A stretch of DNA of 64,000 bases from Micropterix aruncella (lineage: Eukaryota > Arthropoda > Insecta > Lepidoptera > Micropterigidae): NCBI GenBank assembly GCA_944548615.1, contig OX155955.1:11279921-11343920 (forward strand), written 5' to 3'. Shown in pieces: positions 35,001 to 46,300 of the stretch (its first letter is position 1; the number at the start of each line of letters is the position of its first letter). The notes beneath the pieces were generated by a model. That model did no database searches, had not been told where the DNA came from, and was given only the letters and a program-made list of their open reading frames with translations. The position numbers and the translations under genes were made by a program.

Positions 35001-38000
35001 TGGTATATTAGATAAATAATGATTTTGTATTATTTTAAATTGTTATTTTTATATAGCCTGCGACCCCCAGATAATCTCTTCTCGACCCTCTAGTAGGGCT
35101 TCGCGACCCACCACTGGAAAACCACTGGATTACACCATCTCGCGGATTATGATTATCAAACACTGTTTTCCAGCTGTTCCTGCTTCTCGGACGAGTTGTC
35201 CTCCGGCTTTACCGATAGATGTATGCTATGCTCGATGTGGCGGAGAAGACGGTGAAGCTTGCAATGAAAACCAGCTCTGCTGTCCTACCAGTTGCGGTGG
35301 CTTCGTGTGCTCGGATCCTGTCACTACCAGAGTTAATACCACTCTAGGTGAGCGAGTTTAAATCACAAAATGTACATAAGGGTTAATCTCCGAAACTACT
35401 CATCCGATTAAAAAAAAACGAATGGAAAGCTCCATTATTGAGGAGTGATATAGGCTACATTTTATTCTGATAAATGTTGGCTTCCAATACGAAATCACGA
35501 TATTTGTATATCAAGTCGGAGAAAAATGAGCTGGTCAGTTGCTCTATCGGCGTGCGCTGATGAAAGGGTTTGATATATCATGATATATCACATATATGTG
35601 AAAACAATATATGACAAAAACATCGGCCTCAAAAAGATCTATAAGGAAGTCGGCGACTGCATATACATAACTTTTATATTTAAGCTACAATAACTGCTTT
35701 AATGACTCAAAAAATAAAAAAAATAAGTATTCAGTGTTTGTTGAAGACATTGAATTCATTTTATTCATTCATTCATACCTCAAGTATTCAATCAAAATTC
35801 ATTTTATTTAAGTAGGTTTTCGGCAACTAACGAATTCTAATAAGATTATTAGCTTTAAGTGATTATTATGATATGCTTTTATTGTATATTCTGAATAAAT
35901 AAATTGATACTGGTATGATTACAAGATTCATCATGTGATACGGATGTAATACTATTCAACAAATAATTGATCGTTGACTTTTTTATCAATGAATATGGTC
36001 GTGGTAATGCGTTTCCTTCGGGTAAATGCGTTTTGATGACTGCGGCTGTAGTCCGTATCTTTATTATTTTAAGTAAGTACAAAAATCAGACAAATCAACA
36101 AACATTCGCATTTTTTCCAAGAAGTCAGCTGATATTTTGCCGCTTTGGAAACATTAGATTAACTTGCTCAGATGACATAAAGTATGGAACTTTCATCTTT
36201 CAGCTCAAAATAGGCTTGGCGGCTTTCATTTTTCTTACTTTTGTTTGAGAGAAAAGTCTATATGCACAATATTGACTATGCTAAGATGACTATTAATGTT
36301 CTTATAATAATTATTTATTTTATATGTATACTCATGTACATGGATTCAGCTCTATTTCTGAAGATTTATTTGTCTGTCGTGTAAAGCCGACTTTAGTCAA
36401 TGCTATTGTCAAATTAATATTTCTGCTTCAATAGTTTTATATCTACATATATTAATATATTACTAGCAACTCTTCAATTAAAGCTAATTATCGCATCTAA
36501 TATGCGATAATTAGCTTTAATTGATAATTAATGTTTTTATTGTATGTTCTGAATGTATAAATTGAATACTGAATCCAATGCATTGGCATTGATTATGGAG
36601 CGTATTAGAAAGCTCAACGACGTACTGCGCTTTGCCAACCAATATTTTACCACGAAACGTAACGTGTATATGGCACTGATAGTCCTAAAATTGATAATTA
36701 TGTTCGATATGGCGACTTTCGTGGTATAACTCTAAACACGCATATACGGTATAAATTACAAATATATTAACAAAGCATTTTTAAATCGCAGCTCTTATTA
36801 TTGTATTATTATTTACATAGTCAATATTTAATTTAGTATACAGGTTTCGATATGTCATAATTATGTACTTTAATGTCCAAATATATTTATTAGTCTATCT
36901 AGCTAGATATAATGCTATTATATATTGATGGCATTCTATTTCTCGGTATTATCACACACACATACACCCACATACACACACACACACACACACAGGCAGG
37001 CACACATACTCACAGACACACTTCAGTCCGGAAATAGTCTTAATCGTGTCGTGTCGGGAAGGGGAGGGGGGGGGGAGGTATTCTAATCTGTCTTAATCTC
37101 GAATTGTTATTAGTGCGTTCACAATACTTTCCCTCTGCCGTGAAAGTAAAATGCGATAAATGGAACTAATAATTGAATGCTATTAAAGTTATCATTGGTT
37201 ATTTTTTTGGGTTTCTATAATCAATTGGTACTTCCAAAAAATAAACATTCATTATCAATGTTATAGATGGCCAAATAAATTGCAATTAGTTTGGCCGTCA
37301 TTGCAATCAGCGCCACCTGCATTTCGCCGTCTCGGAATGGTTAGCAAATTGTTCTATGAAGCTGTGCAATCTAATAAATACCAAATGCTATCGCAATCTA
37401 ATCAAAAAATTAACAATATCTTGAAGTGACTTTGAATTACTTTTTCACTTCTCCAAAATGTTCGATACCGAAGTCGCCGATATCCCGGCTCAACCATTTT
37501 TTATTCCATAAGTTCAAAAAAATGTGTGTTTTTATATGTAGAAGAAGAATAACCTAAGAAGTTGTTCTAACATGTAGAAAGGAAGTTGTTCTAACAGTAA
37601 TCTCCTGCCAGGTTATGATTTCCTGATAATGCTCGGCAAACAGTTTTCAATGTGGATCGACAAAAATAAAAGTTCGATGATTATTTGCCATACTGCTGTA
37701 ACAGGCGCTCATAAATTAATAGTACTTACATGTTTAATAGTTTAATAGTACAATAGTAAATGTTACAGTGCCGTTTTTTAAAAAAAATAGGTATACCTCT
37801 CATCGCTATTGCTAGTATGACAAATTCGAGGCATTTTTGATGATATCTCACTCAAAGAAACCAATAGGCATTGCTAAGCAAAAAGTAAATTAAAATGCTA
37901 GCTCTTCAATATCAATCATATTCATTGGGTGTAATACAGTCAAAAACTTGTTGGTAGTTGTTCTAGAAGTATGCCATTCTTGATATGTTATGATTTTCTG

Positions 38001-41000
38001 ATAATGTTCGGGGCTTGCAATGAAATGTCGTAATTTCACTGGACTCAAAATTGTGTTATGGCGCAACCATTAAAGAAACAGCGCAAAAATCCAATAACGC
38101 TATTACGACACGATTATAATGCGTGACTACATTCGGTTACAATATCTTAAAGGTTAGATTTTTTCAGAATTTAGAGAATTTAGAGTCAGAATTTAGAGAG
38201 TAAACCGCAGCATAAGCAAACCTTCTCTACAATGTCCCATTATCAGGGGCTCATAGGAAGATAAGAGATTTATACTTGCATACCTATAATATTTATTTAA
38301 CCCAATAAACATAAGGAGCATTTATCGCCCTCTATCGGCCCAACTCTAGAAATAATAATAAAGTTGACTACGAAACCGCTAGATTGCGCATAGCAGTTAT
38401 CGCACGCGGAATAGCAGCAACCTCCTGCTAGTTTATGAACTTCTGATATTTTCACGTCGAATCGGCAACCAGGAGGATCAATCAAATTAGATTAGGAAAC
38501 GTACAAAATAATTTAATTTATGTTTATTAATTAGTTATGTTAAATTAAATCAATAAATAAATAAAATGACACATAAATATTATAAATTAATAATATCATA
38601 AATAACTTCTTTCGGGTAAGAGAATTTTCTAGGTATATTTTTATATTGCTTCTTTCTAAACACTTGCTTTGCTTTATTACTTTTCCCTCAGAGGGAAAGT
38701 ATTGTGAACGCATATTTTTTTTTTCGAGATGAAGACGGATTTATACATTTTGACCTACCCCCCCCCCCAGACGGCCAAGAACATTGCCAGACTGAAGTCT
38801 ATCTGTGTGTCTTGTGTGTTTATTCTTCCACGATAGCGCCCAAACGATTCATCCGATTGATCTGAAATTTGGTATGCATTGTGGTTGAAATCGGTCCACC
38901 AGAGGGCGCGCCAGTCATACTTCAATCTTGAAATATTGACTTAGAGACTTGAAATTTGGTACACAGGTGCCTTGTTAAGCCGAAATGACAGTGTTTTAAT
39001 TGGAATATCTGATATACAAGCAACACAAATAATATTTAAGGTCCACGAATCCATTAATTAAAGAAGAAGGCCCTTAAAACGAAGACGCTTGCGATGCGTG
39101 GATCTTTCGAAATTCGGATTCGAAAGTTCACGGCGACCCGCGTTTGCAATTCGATTTTTAAATTAAATGAGATGACGCTCGTTCGAAATTCCAATTGTCA
39201 TTGCTTTGCGTCGCATATAAACAGGAATTTTCCCAACTGCTCATCGACGTTATTTATAAAATGAATACTCGGATGGAATATGGCCCGGACTACTTGACGG
39301 TAAAATCTCGGCGGTGACACATACGATTTTTTTATGTCTCGACCGGGGAGGGGATATATGTGATTTATATACCTGCTCTGTGATGAGATATGGGTCTTTG
39401 CTGAAGCTGAAGTTTATGTATTACATGTCTTCTCTTTCTAACGTATATTTTTGTATGCCTGCGCTATAACTATCTCTCACGGTTACAACCATAACCCTCT
39501 TATTGCTTAATGCGTAGAGTGTGGTTAAAAATACATATACAGGTGAGTTTTTATTAACCGGCCTCCCTTAAGGAGGTGAATCAGTACGAGCAACTAAGCA
39601 ACTTTTGTGTATTATTTTGGAATAATGAAATTTTTTATTTTGTTCTTAGTTGAAAATATGAAGAACTTGACTGTTAAATAAAAGTTTGACAAACGTTTGA
39701 GCGCGCTACGCCATCTATCGGTGGGTAAAATATCACTAATACACAATATTAGCGATATTTTGTCTACCGCTAGATAACGCAACGCGCTCAGCGCTTATTA
39801 TACTATTTTAAAAAAAAATATTTTTTTAAAATTTTTATTTTTTATTTTTATTTTTCCACAAATGTTTATCAAAAGTTGCTTACTTGCTCCTACTGATTCA
39901 CCCCTTTCAAGGATGTCGGTTAATTAAAACTGATCTTGTATATAAAACTTAAAAATATTTAGCTGTATGAAAACTATATATACAAAGCTTTGTCCTTAGG
40001 CCGATCTGAATCGTATGACATCATTTGAAGGTTTACGGAGATAAACGATCAATGTATTTTTTTTTACTTTTTGTAAAAATTATAGTACATTTGAGTTTAA
40101 AAAAAATACATTTTACTTATATTACACCCCAGAAAAAAAACGAAAAGTATAATAGAAGAATAATATAATAATAAGAATATTGAGTTCCTATAAAAATAAT
40201 ACATTATACTTATATTATCTACATAACCTCAGAAAACCTGCGAAAACGTGGAAAAGTCATTGGCCTTAATCCGTATTGTCCATTACAGTTCATCCTCAGC
40301 GTCAGCCGGAGCATCATCGAGGTACCTCTCCTCTGGACCTGGCGGGAAAGAATGATCAAGTTCCACCGTCACCGCGTAGACCTTGATCATGCTTTTCCTA
40401 CACTGAGAATAATATAACGATGTAATACACCGGAAAATCGCATGTTTCAACAAGGATTACGTATATAACTCGGACTGCGGTCCACACGTGTGAATTAACA
40501 TGACGCGTAACGGTGTTGGCGTGACGGTAGTTACCGTGTCGTAATGTTAAAATATAATATTATTTAATTACCTCGCGACCCTGGGATCTCACTTCTAACA
40601 CGACAGCATGTATACGTACGGTTACAGTCGGACACATGAAATGTTGAAATTACAGTATACTGATATTTCCGTATTATCCGTAAGAAAAATGTTAATACAT
40701 ACAGAATGAGTTTTTAATTAGTGACATCCTTGTAGTGGGTGAATCAGTACGCAAGTTTAACCCATTTACAACTACCGATCTTTATAAAGATCAAAAAAAA
40801 AAGTATGAGAAATACCCTCAATTTAAAAATATTAACGAGCAGATAACTTTTGCTTATTGTTTACCAATTGCCGCAGTGATCGTTTGACAGTGTTTCGGTG
40901 CATAGATAATATCTTATTATAATAATTTTCAAGTGCTTTTCTATTTTGATTCGTATTAGCGTAATTAACTTTCACTATGTCTTCTAAGCGGTAAGTGTTT

Positions 41001-42313
41001 ACAAATAAGCTTGTGATTGGAATTTATTTTATGCACGTTTTTTATAAATTTATGACCTAGATAGATATACATAGATTATATAGATAGATATGGAGCCGTT
41101 TTATAAAGCCATAGAATAAAGCCTTTTTTATAGTAATAACTGTGTTTCTTTAATTTAAAATACGATACAATCGATAACGTAGTAGTTATATGAGCGTTAA
41201 CCTACCTGCCTATTACTATATAGGTATACTGTTAAAACGGTCCACATTTTCGGAGCTCTCCTGAAAAGTCAGATTTTTTTGGAATTTTTCCATGTTTACT
41301 TTATGCATCAAGGTAATAATACTAAAAAACTACTGTGATACGAGATAAAAAAAAGTTTCAGTAACAACTGGGTTAATGCAAATTTTAGAAAAAAAAACTT
41401 TTTTTTTTTTGTCAAGTTTTTAAATCGTGTCTATTGAAGAAAATGTTGAGAAGTGTTGAGCGCGCTGCGTTACCTAGCGGTAGGTAAAATATCGCTAATA
41501 ATCAATATTAGCGATATTTTACCTACCGCTAGATAGGGCATCGTGCTCATAGCTTTATATAGTGTTTAAAAAAGACTAATTTTCAAGTTTTTTTAAATGT
41601 TTTTACCCTCTATCAAAACTTACTTAGTTTGTCGTACTGATTCACCTACTTCAAGGGTGTCACTAATTAAAGCCACCTGTATAATTGAGTAATAGGCTTT
41701 CAACAAAATTATGATTGAAACATCGTTATTCTGTATAAAACCGTAGTAACAAAATGGTAATGTAATAAGAATCAATTTACTATTTTTCTCAGTGTATGAT
41801 CTTTATTTTGAAAATCGATTCATACTACAATTCATTTGAAAACAGGCCACAGGATGGCATTAAAATGTCATTTTCACAAAAAAATACATTGTTTGTTTTT
41901 CCCCTGGACCCTTCATTTATGTTAAAAAAGATTAAGGTTAAAATAAAGTGATGGGTGAAGAAAGCCAAAAGGTGTTTCTTTTTATTATCCATTTTAAAGG
42001 CGTTCGCAGACAAATATAAATGATCTCTTTATACAAATTTTCGCTTCACCGCTCCTTGATTTCCCTGGACACAATCGAAGCCCTCGTTTATAAACACCGC
42101 AAAGATTAAGTAAAATCCCTCGGGTTTCCAGTTTTTAATCAATTCATTTCCCGTTGGGCTGTTACAGTTAAGCACGGCCGCTGTCCTGAAGAAGCTGAAG
42201 GCGAATGGGTGTGTTCTGACCGCTGCACCAGCGACGGAGACTGCAGGAGAAAGCTGAAATGCTGCAAGAACAGGTGCGGAGCATTGGCTTGCACTCGACC
42301 TGTATTCCTTTGA
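32033..42313 (+). CDS. Secreted double WAP-domain protein
   Basis: Three exons join in frame: 32033-32099, 35174-35347, 42168-42313 (387 bases, 128 residues), with donors GTGAGT and GTGAGC and acceptors TTCCAG and TTACAG. Exon 1 is a signal peptide (MLKLCIAVLAAVLILHCGLF). Exon 2 carries one whey-acidic-protein four-disulphide core with all eight cysteines: SCPP, DVC, ARC, EAC, LCC, TSC, FVC. Exon 3 carries a second: RCP, WVC, DRC, GDC, KCC, NRC, LAC, ending TRPVFL. One domain per exon. WAP proteins are usually protease inhibitors or antimicrobial proteins; neither is shown here. Introns of 3.1 and 6.8 kb are full of repeats, so a further phase-compatible exon in intron 2 is not excluded. The gene converges on the muscarinic receptor. 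Confidence 0.88.
32740..33400 (+). repeat. WAP-intron repeat, copy 1
   Basis: Shares a long series of words with 36640-37420: ACTACGAAACGCAACGTAT-like start, ATGGCG or ATGGCGGCG, GTGGTATAAC, ACTCTAAACACGC, ATCATTAGCTAAATTATTGG and AGATGGCCAAATAAATTGC, CAGCGCCA. A partial inverted copy is at 50950-51200. No coding frame. Confidence 0.7.
33535..33670. repeat. Cluster of CATCGAT / TATCGATA motifs
   Basis: About nine ACATCG or ATCGAT words in 130 bases, including TTATCGATATTT and ACATCGATATAT, with TATCGAT close to the DREF site of flies. It starts with GTAGGGATGGACATCGA, a form seen in dispersed arthropod repeats, so a repeat origin is more likely than a regulatory role. Confidence 0.5.
34195..34345 (-). 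repeat. MITE family copy, opposite orientation
   Basis: Reverse complement reads CATATAATTACATAAGTGCA, TAAATACGGAGATCAG, CCACCGATCGATGGTATTAG, CAGCGGTTAAA, matching 31009-31140. The two copies face each other across WAP exon 1, 3.2 kb apart. Confidence 0.6.
36474..36524. repeat. Perfect 23-bp stem hairpin
   Basis: Left arm 36474-36496 and right arm 36502-36524 are perfect reverse complements around the loop CTAAT. Arms begin TCAATTAAAGCTAATTATCG. Lies in WAP intron 2. Confidence 0.9.
36640..37420 (+). repeat. WAP-intron repeat, copy 2, with an insertion
   Basis: Second copy of the sequence at 32740-33400. Between about 36950 and 37150 the match is broken by a (CA)n run (36951-37018), a G-rich stretch (37056-37078) and an inverted fragment of the AAAGTATTGTGAA repeat, after which the match resumes (TATCATTGGTTATTTTTTTG, AGATGGCCAAATAAATTGC). 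Confidence 0.7.
37056..37078 (+). other. G-rich run, quadruplex-capable
   Basis: GGGAAGGGGAGGGGGGGGGG followed by AGG. Enough G tracts for a G-quadruplex on the plus strand. It lies in a repeat insertion inside WAP intron 2. Confidence 0.5.
37421..38680. other. WAP intron 2, no recognised feature
   Basis: AT-rich. AGTTGTTCTA and GTTATGATTT(C)CTGATAATG each occur twice (37560-37640 and 37940-38005), suggesting a decayed direct duplication of about 370 bases. Confidence 0.35.
38684..39340 (+). repeat. Dispersed repeat with GAGGGAAAGTATTGTGAA start, second copy
   Basis: Starts CAGAGGGAAAGTATTGTGAA, then CACGATAGCGCCCAAACG, CCGATTGATCTGAAATTTGG and TTCAATCTTGAAATATTGAC; related to 20660-21235. 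A run of nine C (38759-38769 region) lies within. Confidence 0.65.
39536..39945. mobile_element. Foldback element F, short copy
   Basis: Outer arms: ACAGGTGAGTTTTTATTAAC then GGAGGTGAATCAGTACGAGC on the left; GCTCCTACTGATTCACC, GTCGGTTAATTAAAACTG and TTGTA on the right, inverted. Centre: a palindrome 39704-39790 (GAGCGCGCTACGCCATCTAT with its inverse) around ATATTAGCGATATTTTG. A longer relative is at 40702-41694. Confidence 0.75.
40283..40402 (-). CDS. Orphan candidate terminal exon, unrecognised
   Basis: After the acceptor-like TTATTCTCAG on the minus strand, 39 codons run open to a TAA: CRKSMIKVYAVTVELDHSFP, then PGPEERYLDDAPADAEDEL. The acidic C-terminus and balanced codon use look like real protein, and the GC content is well above the flanks. 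No matching upstream exon on the minus strand was found. It lies in WAP intron 2, antisense, between two foldback elements. It may be a transposon-borne or processed fragment. I do not recognise the protein. Confidence 0.3.
   Translation of the reverse strand, partial: CRKSMIKVYAVTVELDHSFPPGPEERYLDDAPADAEDEL
40702..41694. mobile_element. Foldback element F, long copy
   Basis: Left terminus (ATTAGTGACATCCTTG, GTGGGTGAATCAGTACG) is inverted on the right (CGTACTGATTCACCTACTT, GTGTCACTAATTAAAG). It holds the same palindromic core as the short copy at about 41455-41553 (GCGCGCTGCGTTACCTAGCG and inverse around AATATTAGCGATATTTTAC). Between left end and core sits about 0.6 kb absent from the short copy. 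Confidence 0.7.
40902..40997 (+). other. Start-codon plus splice-donor look-alike inside foldback F
   Basis: ATGTCTTCTAAGCG followed by GTAAGTG reads like a tiny first coding exon (MSSKR). No downstream partner exon was identified and it lies within a repeat; function doubtful. Confidence 0.15.
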
Positions 42314-42334
42314 ATAATTTCGAGTGAAATTTCA

Positions 42335-42344
42335 AATAAATAAA
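42335..42344 (+). terminator. Polyadenylation signals of the WAP gene
   Basis: Two overlapping AATAAA words, 22 bases after the stop codon. Confidence 0.6.
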
Positions 42345-43315
42345 AATTACGCATAATAATTAAACGTTTTTTTATTTAATGAATAAAAATAAATAGTAAT
42401 CATAAAAACAAAATTGAAACAATGATAGATTTTATTTAACGTGCAATGAAATTATGAACTGATGAGTAAATTACCAATGAAGAAGCGTTTCAAATGGATG
42501 ATTATTATTGTCCACTCAGATATTTCGACAGTAAAATTAGATAGAAGTTCTAAATTGACATTCAAAGCTTTGTTTCCGTTACGTATTTTCTGTCAGTCGC
42601 AGTGCTAATAATTCTTTATATATCTAACTGGTTTCTATGATTTATACGCGTAACGAAATTTGTAAAACTAGTAAGGCTACGGTCACATTTATATGGGTCT
42701 TCTAATCTGGGCATGACACATATTTTTTTTTATGTCATGCCCATATATATTTGAATTACATTCATTTTCTTTTTGTACCGTGACGAGTCGATTCTAGAAT
42801 GGGCTCTTTTCTAGAACAGACGCATGGCGGTTCATTGATACTTAAAAATTACCATACGACGAATTATCAACGCATACTCAACATAGGCAACTAGAATGCA
42901 ATTTTAAATAATATCTCTTCTAATCTATACAATAATATTTTCTATCGGAAATTCTGAACTTATACGTACAAATTTACAAAGTTTATTGTCATCAAAACCT
43001 ACATATACTATTTGTACATTATTATATTGTTATTATTATATTAAATATGTAAAGCACGTGGCCTAAATCGACCTATCAACTTACTTATAGGTACTAATCA
43101 TTGGAAAATTACAAAGGAAAGAGTAGATATGTATGCGGGTTTCCTTTTTTTTTTGTATAAACATGCATTATTGAAAAAGTAGTTTGAAAAGCGAAGCGCA
43201 ACACATGCATGTTGGTATACATGCTTTTATCGCCGTTGATTTTTATGAAATTTGTTATTTTTTTCTATCTACTAATTACTATGTATGATTGTACAAAATA
43301 TGACTTTATTGTCAA
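42345..43315. other. Interval between two convergent genes
   Basis: AT-rich, presumed to hold the 3' untranslated regions of the WAP gene (plus) and the muscarinic receptor (minus). Contains a hairpin GGGCATGACACATA / TATGTCATGCCC at 42709-42742 and a minus-strand AATAAA at 42987-42982 that could end the receptor transcript. Confidence 0.4.
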
Positions 43316-46300
43316 CTACGTCATATGTAAGTCACCTTTCAGTATCCGTGTGAACGTTTTTTTAAACTGTTGGTTGGCTAGAGCGTAGCAGAAAGGGTTC
43401 ATGGGGCTATTAGCGTAGCAGAGGAAGTAAGCGAACATGTAGAGGTGAGCGTTCGTGCAGGGGGGCTCAGAGCAGAAACCCTCGACTAGCGCGAGCACGT
43501 GGTACGGCGTCCAGCAGGCCACGAAAGCGCCCAGGATGAAAGAGATGGTACGGAACGCTTTCCTGGCGCGGTTCTCCGATTTGGACTTCTGCCGCCCCAT
43601 CCCGGGGAAGATCCCGTCGCGCTTCGAGCGCTTACCCTTGAGGCGTTTACCTATGCTTTTGACGAAGTCTTTCTTTGAGTCACGCTTGTGGGAACCGCCC
43701 GTGGGAGTGCTGGAGCGCACGAGCGGGCCGGTGCTGGTGCCCGGCGACTTAGTCGGGGACGGCACCGCGGGAGGGGACTCTTTGGCGATCAACGTGGTGA
43801 CCGGCTTGGTGGACTCTTCGTTCGCTAGGGAGACTTCCGTGTTGACTTTGGTCGGTTGGTTGGGCTTGGTGGCTTCGGCCTGCACCGTCGCTCTCAGCAG
43901 AGCCGCCTGTAACAATGAAGTATTAGCTGAAGCGGCATTGGAGAGCGGAGGCGATGGCGGTTCGGTGTTGGTCGGGAAGGTGATAGATGAAGGTGGACTC
44001 TCACAGTTCGGTGACGTCACGACCACAGAGCACTCGTCCATATATCGCAAGTCGGCGCCGTCCATTCCGACGAGAATGTCGAAAGTGGTCGCGGGGTCCG
44101 CGCGCGGATTCACGTGCAACGTTCGCGGTCTCTCGGACCGGCACGACGGCGGACTTTCCGATACAGGAGGGCTGCTCTGAAACTCTGATGGAGGTGGGAT
44201 GATGGCTTGAGCGATGGTGGTCGGCACTTGCTCCAGCGCGCTAGAAGCGGGTGATTGCAATTCTACGAGGGGCGTTACCTGCGTCGGCACCAGCGTGCTC
44301 GTCGACGACGTCAGCTCGGCGCTGCGCGAGTGCTCCATCGGGTTATCCGTGTCGAGGAGGCTTCGACGCGGCGAATCCTTCGCCGGCACGTTGCCGTTCA
44401 GTCGCACGTTCGCGATCAGCTGCAGCGCTCCCGACTGAACCATAATATTCGCGATCGACGGCCGCTTCTTCGCGGCCACCTGCGTCGTACTCTCCTCGTC
44501 GGAATCGAACGCAGGACTGCTCGACCTTTCCGTGTCCTGGCCCGTATTTGCAGTCTTCTTATCGGTACTGTTCGTGTCGGCGGTAGTGGTCGTGATGGTG
44601 TTGGTGGCGCTGCTCTTTTGCGCTGATGACTTCTGGCTGGAGGTCGAATCGCTCGAGCCTAGAGGAAAAGGCTGGCTCGGTGTAGCGAGAGTGCCTGGTT
44701 TGACCTGGGTCCCAGGCGGGGAAGAGTTGCAGATCGGCTTCGGCTTCTCCTGACTCAAGAGAGTGCTCTGCGTCTTGGATATGCCGATGCCGGCCGCTCT
44801 CCCTGCCATGCCGGACATAGCGCCGGCACTCAGCGCTACCATCGATTGCATCTTCCTCTGTTTCGCCTCACTCTTCTTCTGCATATCGTAAGCCGTCTTG
44901 TATATCCCCCCGTACAGAATAAACAGCACCACGAGGGTCGTCCAGTAATACCCGATAATCAAAGCGGTGTTGAAGACTGGGTCTTTGAGGAATTGCACTG
45001 CGCACTGGCCCGGCAGCAGATCCCTGTAACCGACGAAGTGTTCCCATCCGAAAATAGTTATAAAAAATAAAAGCGCCGGAATAATCCACGTTATTGTCAC
45101 CATCCATATCACACGGTTTTTAGTTCGCCAGCCTCTGTACCTCGCGGCTATTTTAACACTACAAAATCTGTCAACGGTGATTAGTAGCACTGTGTACTGG
45201 GAGACGAGGCAGACGGTGTAGTCGACGGAAAGCCACAGGTCGCAGAGGAGCGGCCCTAAGTCCCAGTATCCCATCAGCACGTACACCGTGTAGAACGGCA
45301 TGGACACCGTGCCTGAAACAAATCACCATATTGTATATAAGCAATTAACATTCTTAATGTTTTATTGTCTAAATTTCTAATATTGACTAGTCTGGCCAGA
45401 TTATCCTGATATAGTATTAAAGTAGTAAGATGATGTCATCTTAGTGAATTAAATCCACTGAAAACCCATCTTGGTAAATAACAGCATGATATCCACGTAA
45501 TCGCGTCGCTGTACTATATACTATACTGTGGGTCTAAATCGGATACTCTGCACGTGCGTCTCGCGTGGAAGTTTAACAACACATGCAGTTGACGGTCGAG
45601 CATCCATCGCGTGAGAGAGAGAGAGAGATCTCTCTCTCTCTCTCGCTCGACCCACAGCAATGCATCTGCATTGCTGTTTTTGCCAACACAGCCCCGTTCC
45701 TTTTTTAAAGACTTTTACTATAGTCTAAATTACATACGAAAGACTAAATAAAGTTATGAACGACTTTGATTGGGCTTTTACGAAGAAATCTGACGGGACG
45801 TTCAAGCGTGATTGTGCTAATATTACTGATGTAGGAAACTGCTTCTGCAAAGAGCAAAGAAAAGAGAAGGTCCGTACTGTCCAGCTTACGATCGAGACCC
45901 ATACAAAGTGACCTACCAGCAGACAGTGATTTTAAGGAAGGCATTTAAATTATTATAAATATGTGTATAACCTATATACATAAGAACCAAGTAAATAAAA
46001 GAATATAATCAATTTGAAATATTTTTTTCACTAATATTAATATTCACGTAAAGTTACTGCTTTAGTATGAGTCGTTAATCTTGCATACGTAAAAAAATAC
46101 CCAAAGAAGATTAGGTATTAAATGGTTTTGTCGCATCATCGACTGCAATGGTTTCCCTAATTTTATTTCTAAGAATCTAAAAACTAAATTACCTATAAGC
46201 ATGTCGGTGGCAGCTAGAGAGGCGATGAAGTAGTTACTAGGCTGTCGGATGGTGCGGTCAACAAGGAAGGCCAGCAAAACTAGGACATTCCCTCCTATCG

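Noticed and set aside
36951..37020. Tandem CA-rich array considered as a regulatory or CRISPR-like array
   Set aside because: A simple microsatellite with irregular units; no spaced unique sequence.
43455..44180. Long plus-strand open frame of 241 codons opposite the receptor
   Set aside because: It lies antisense to the GC-rich third intracellular loop; low stop density there follows from base composition. No domain, no splice context.
44255..44753. Several further plus-strand frames over the receptor exon
   Set aside because: Same antisense shadow effect of the Ser/Pro-rich loop.
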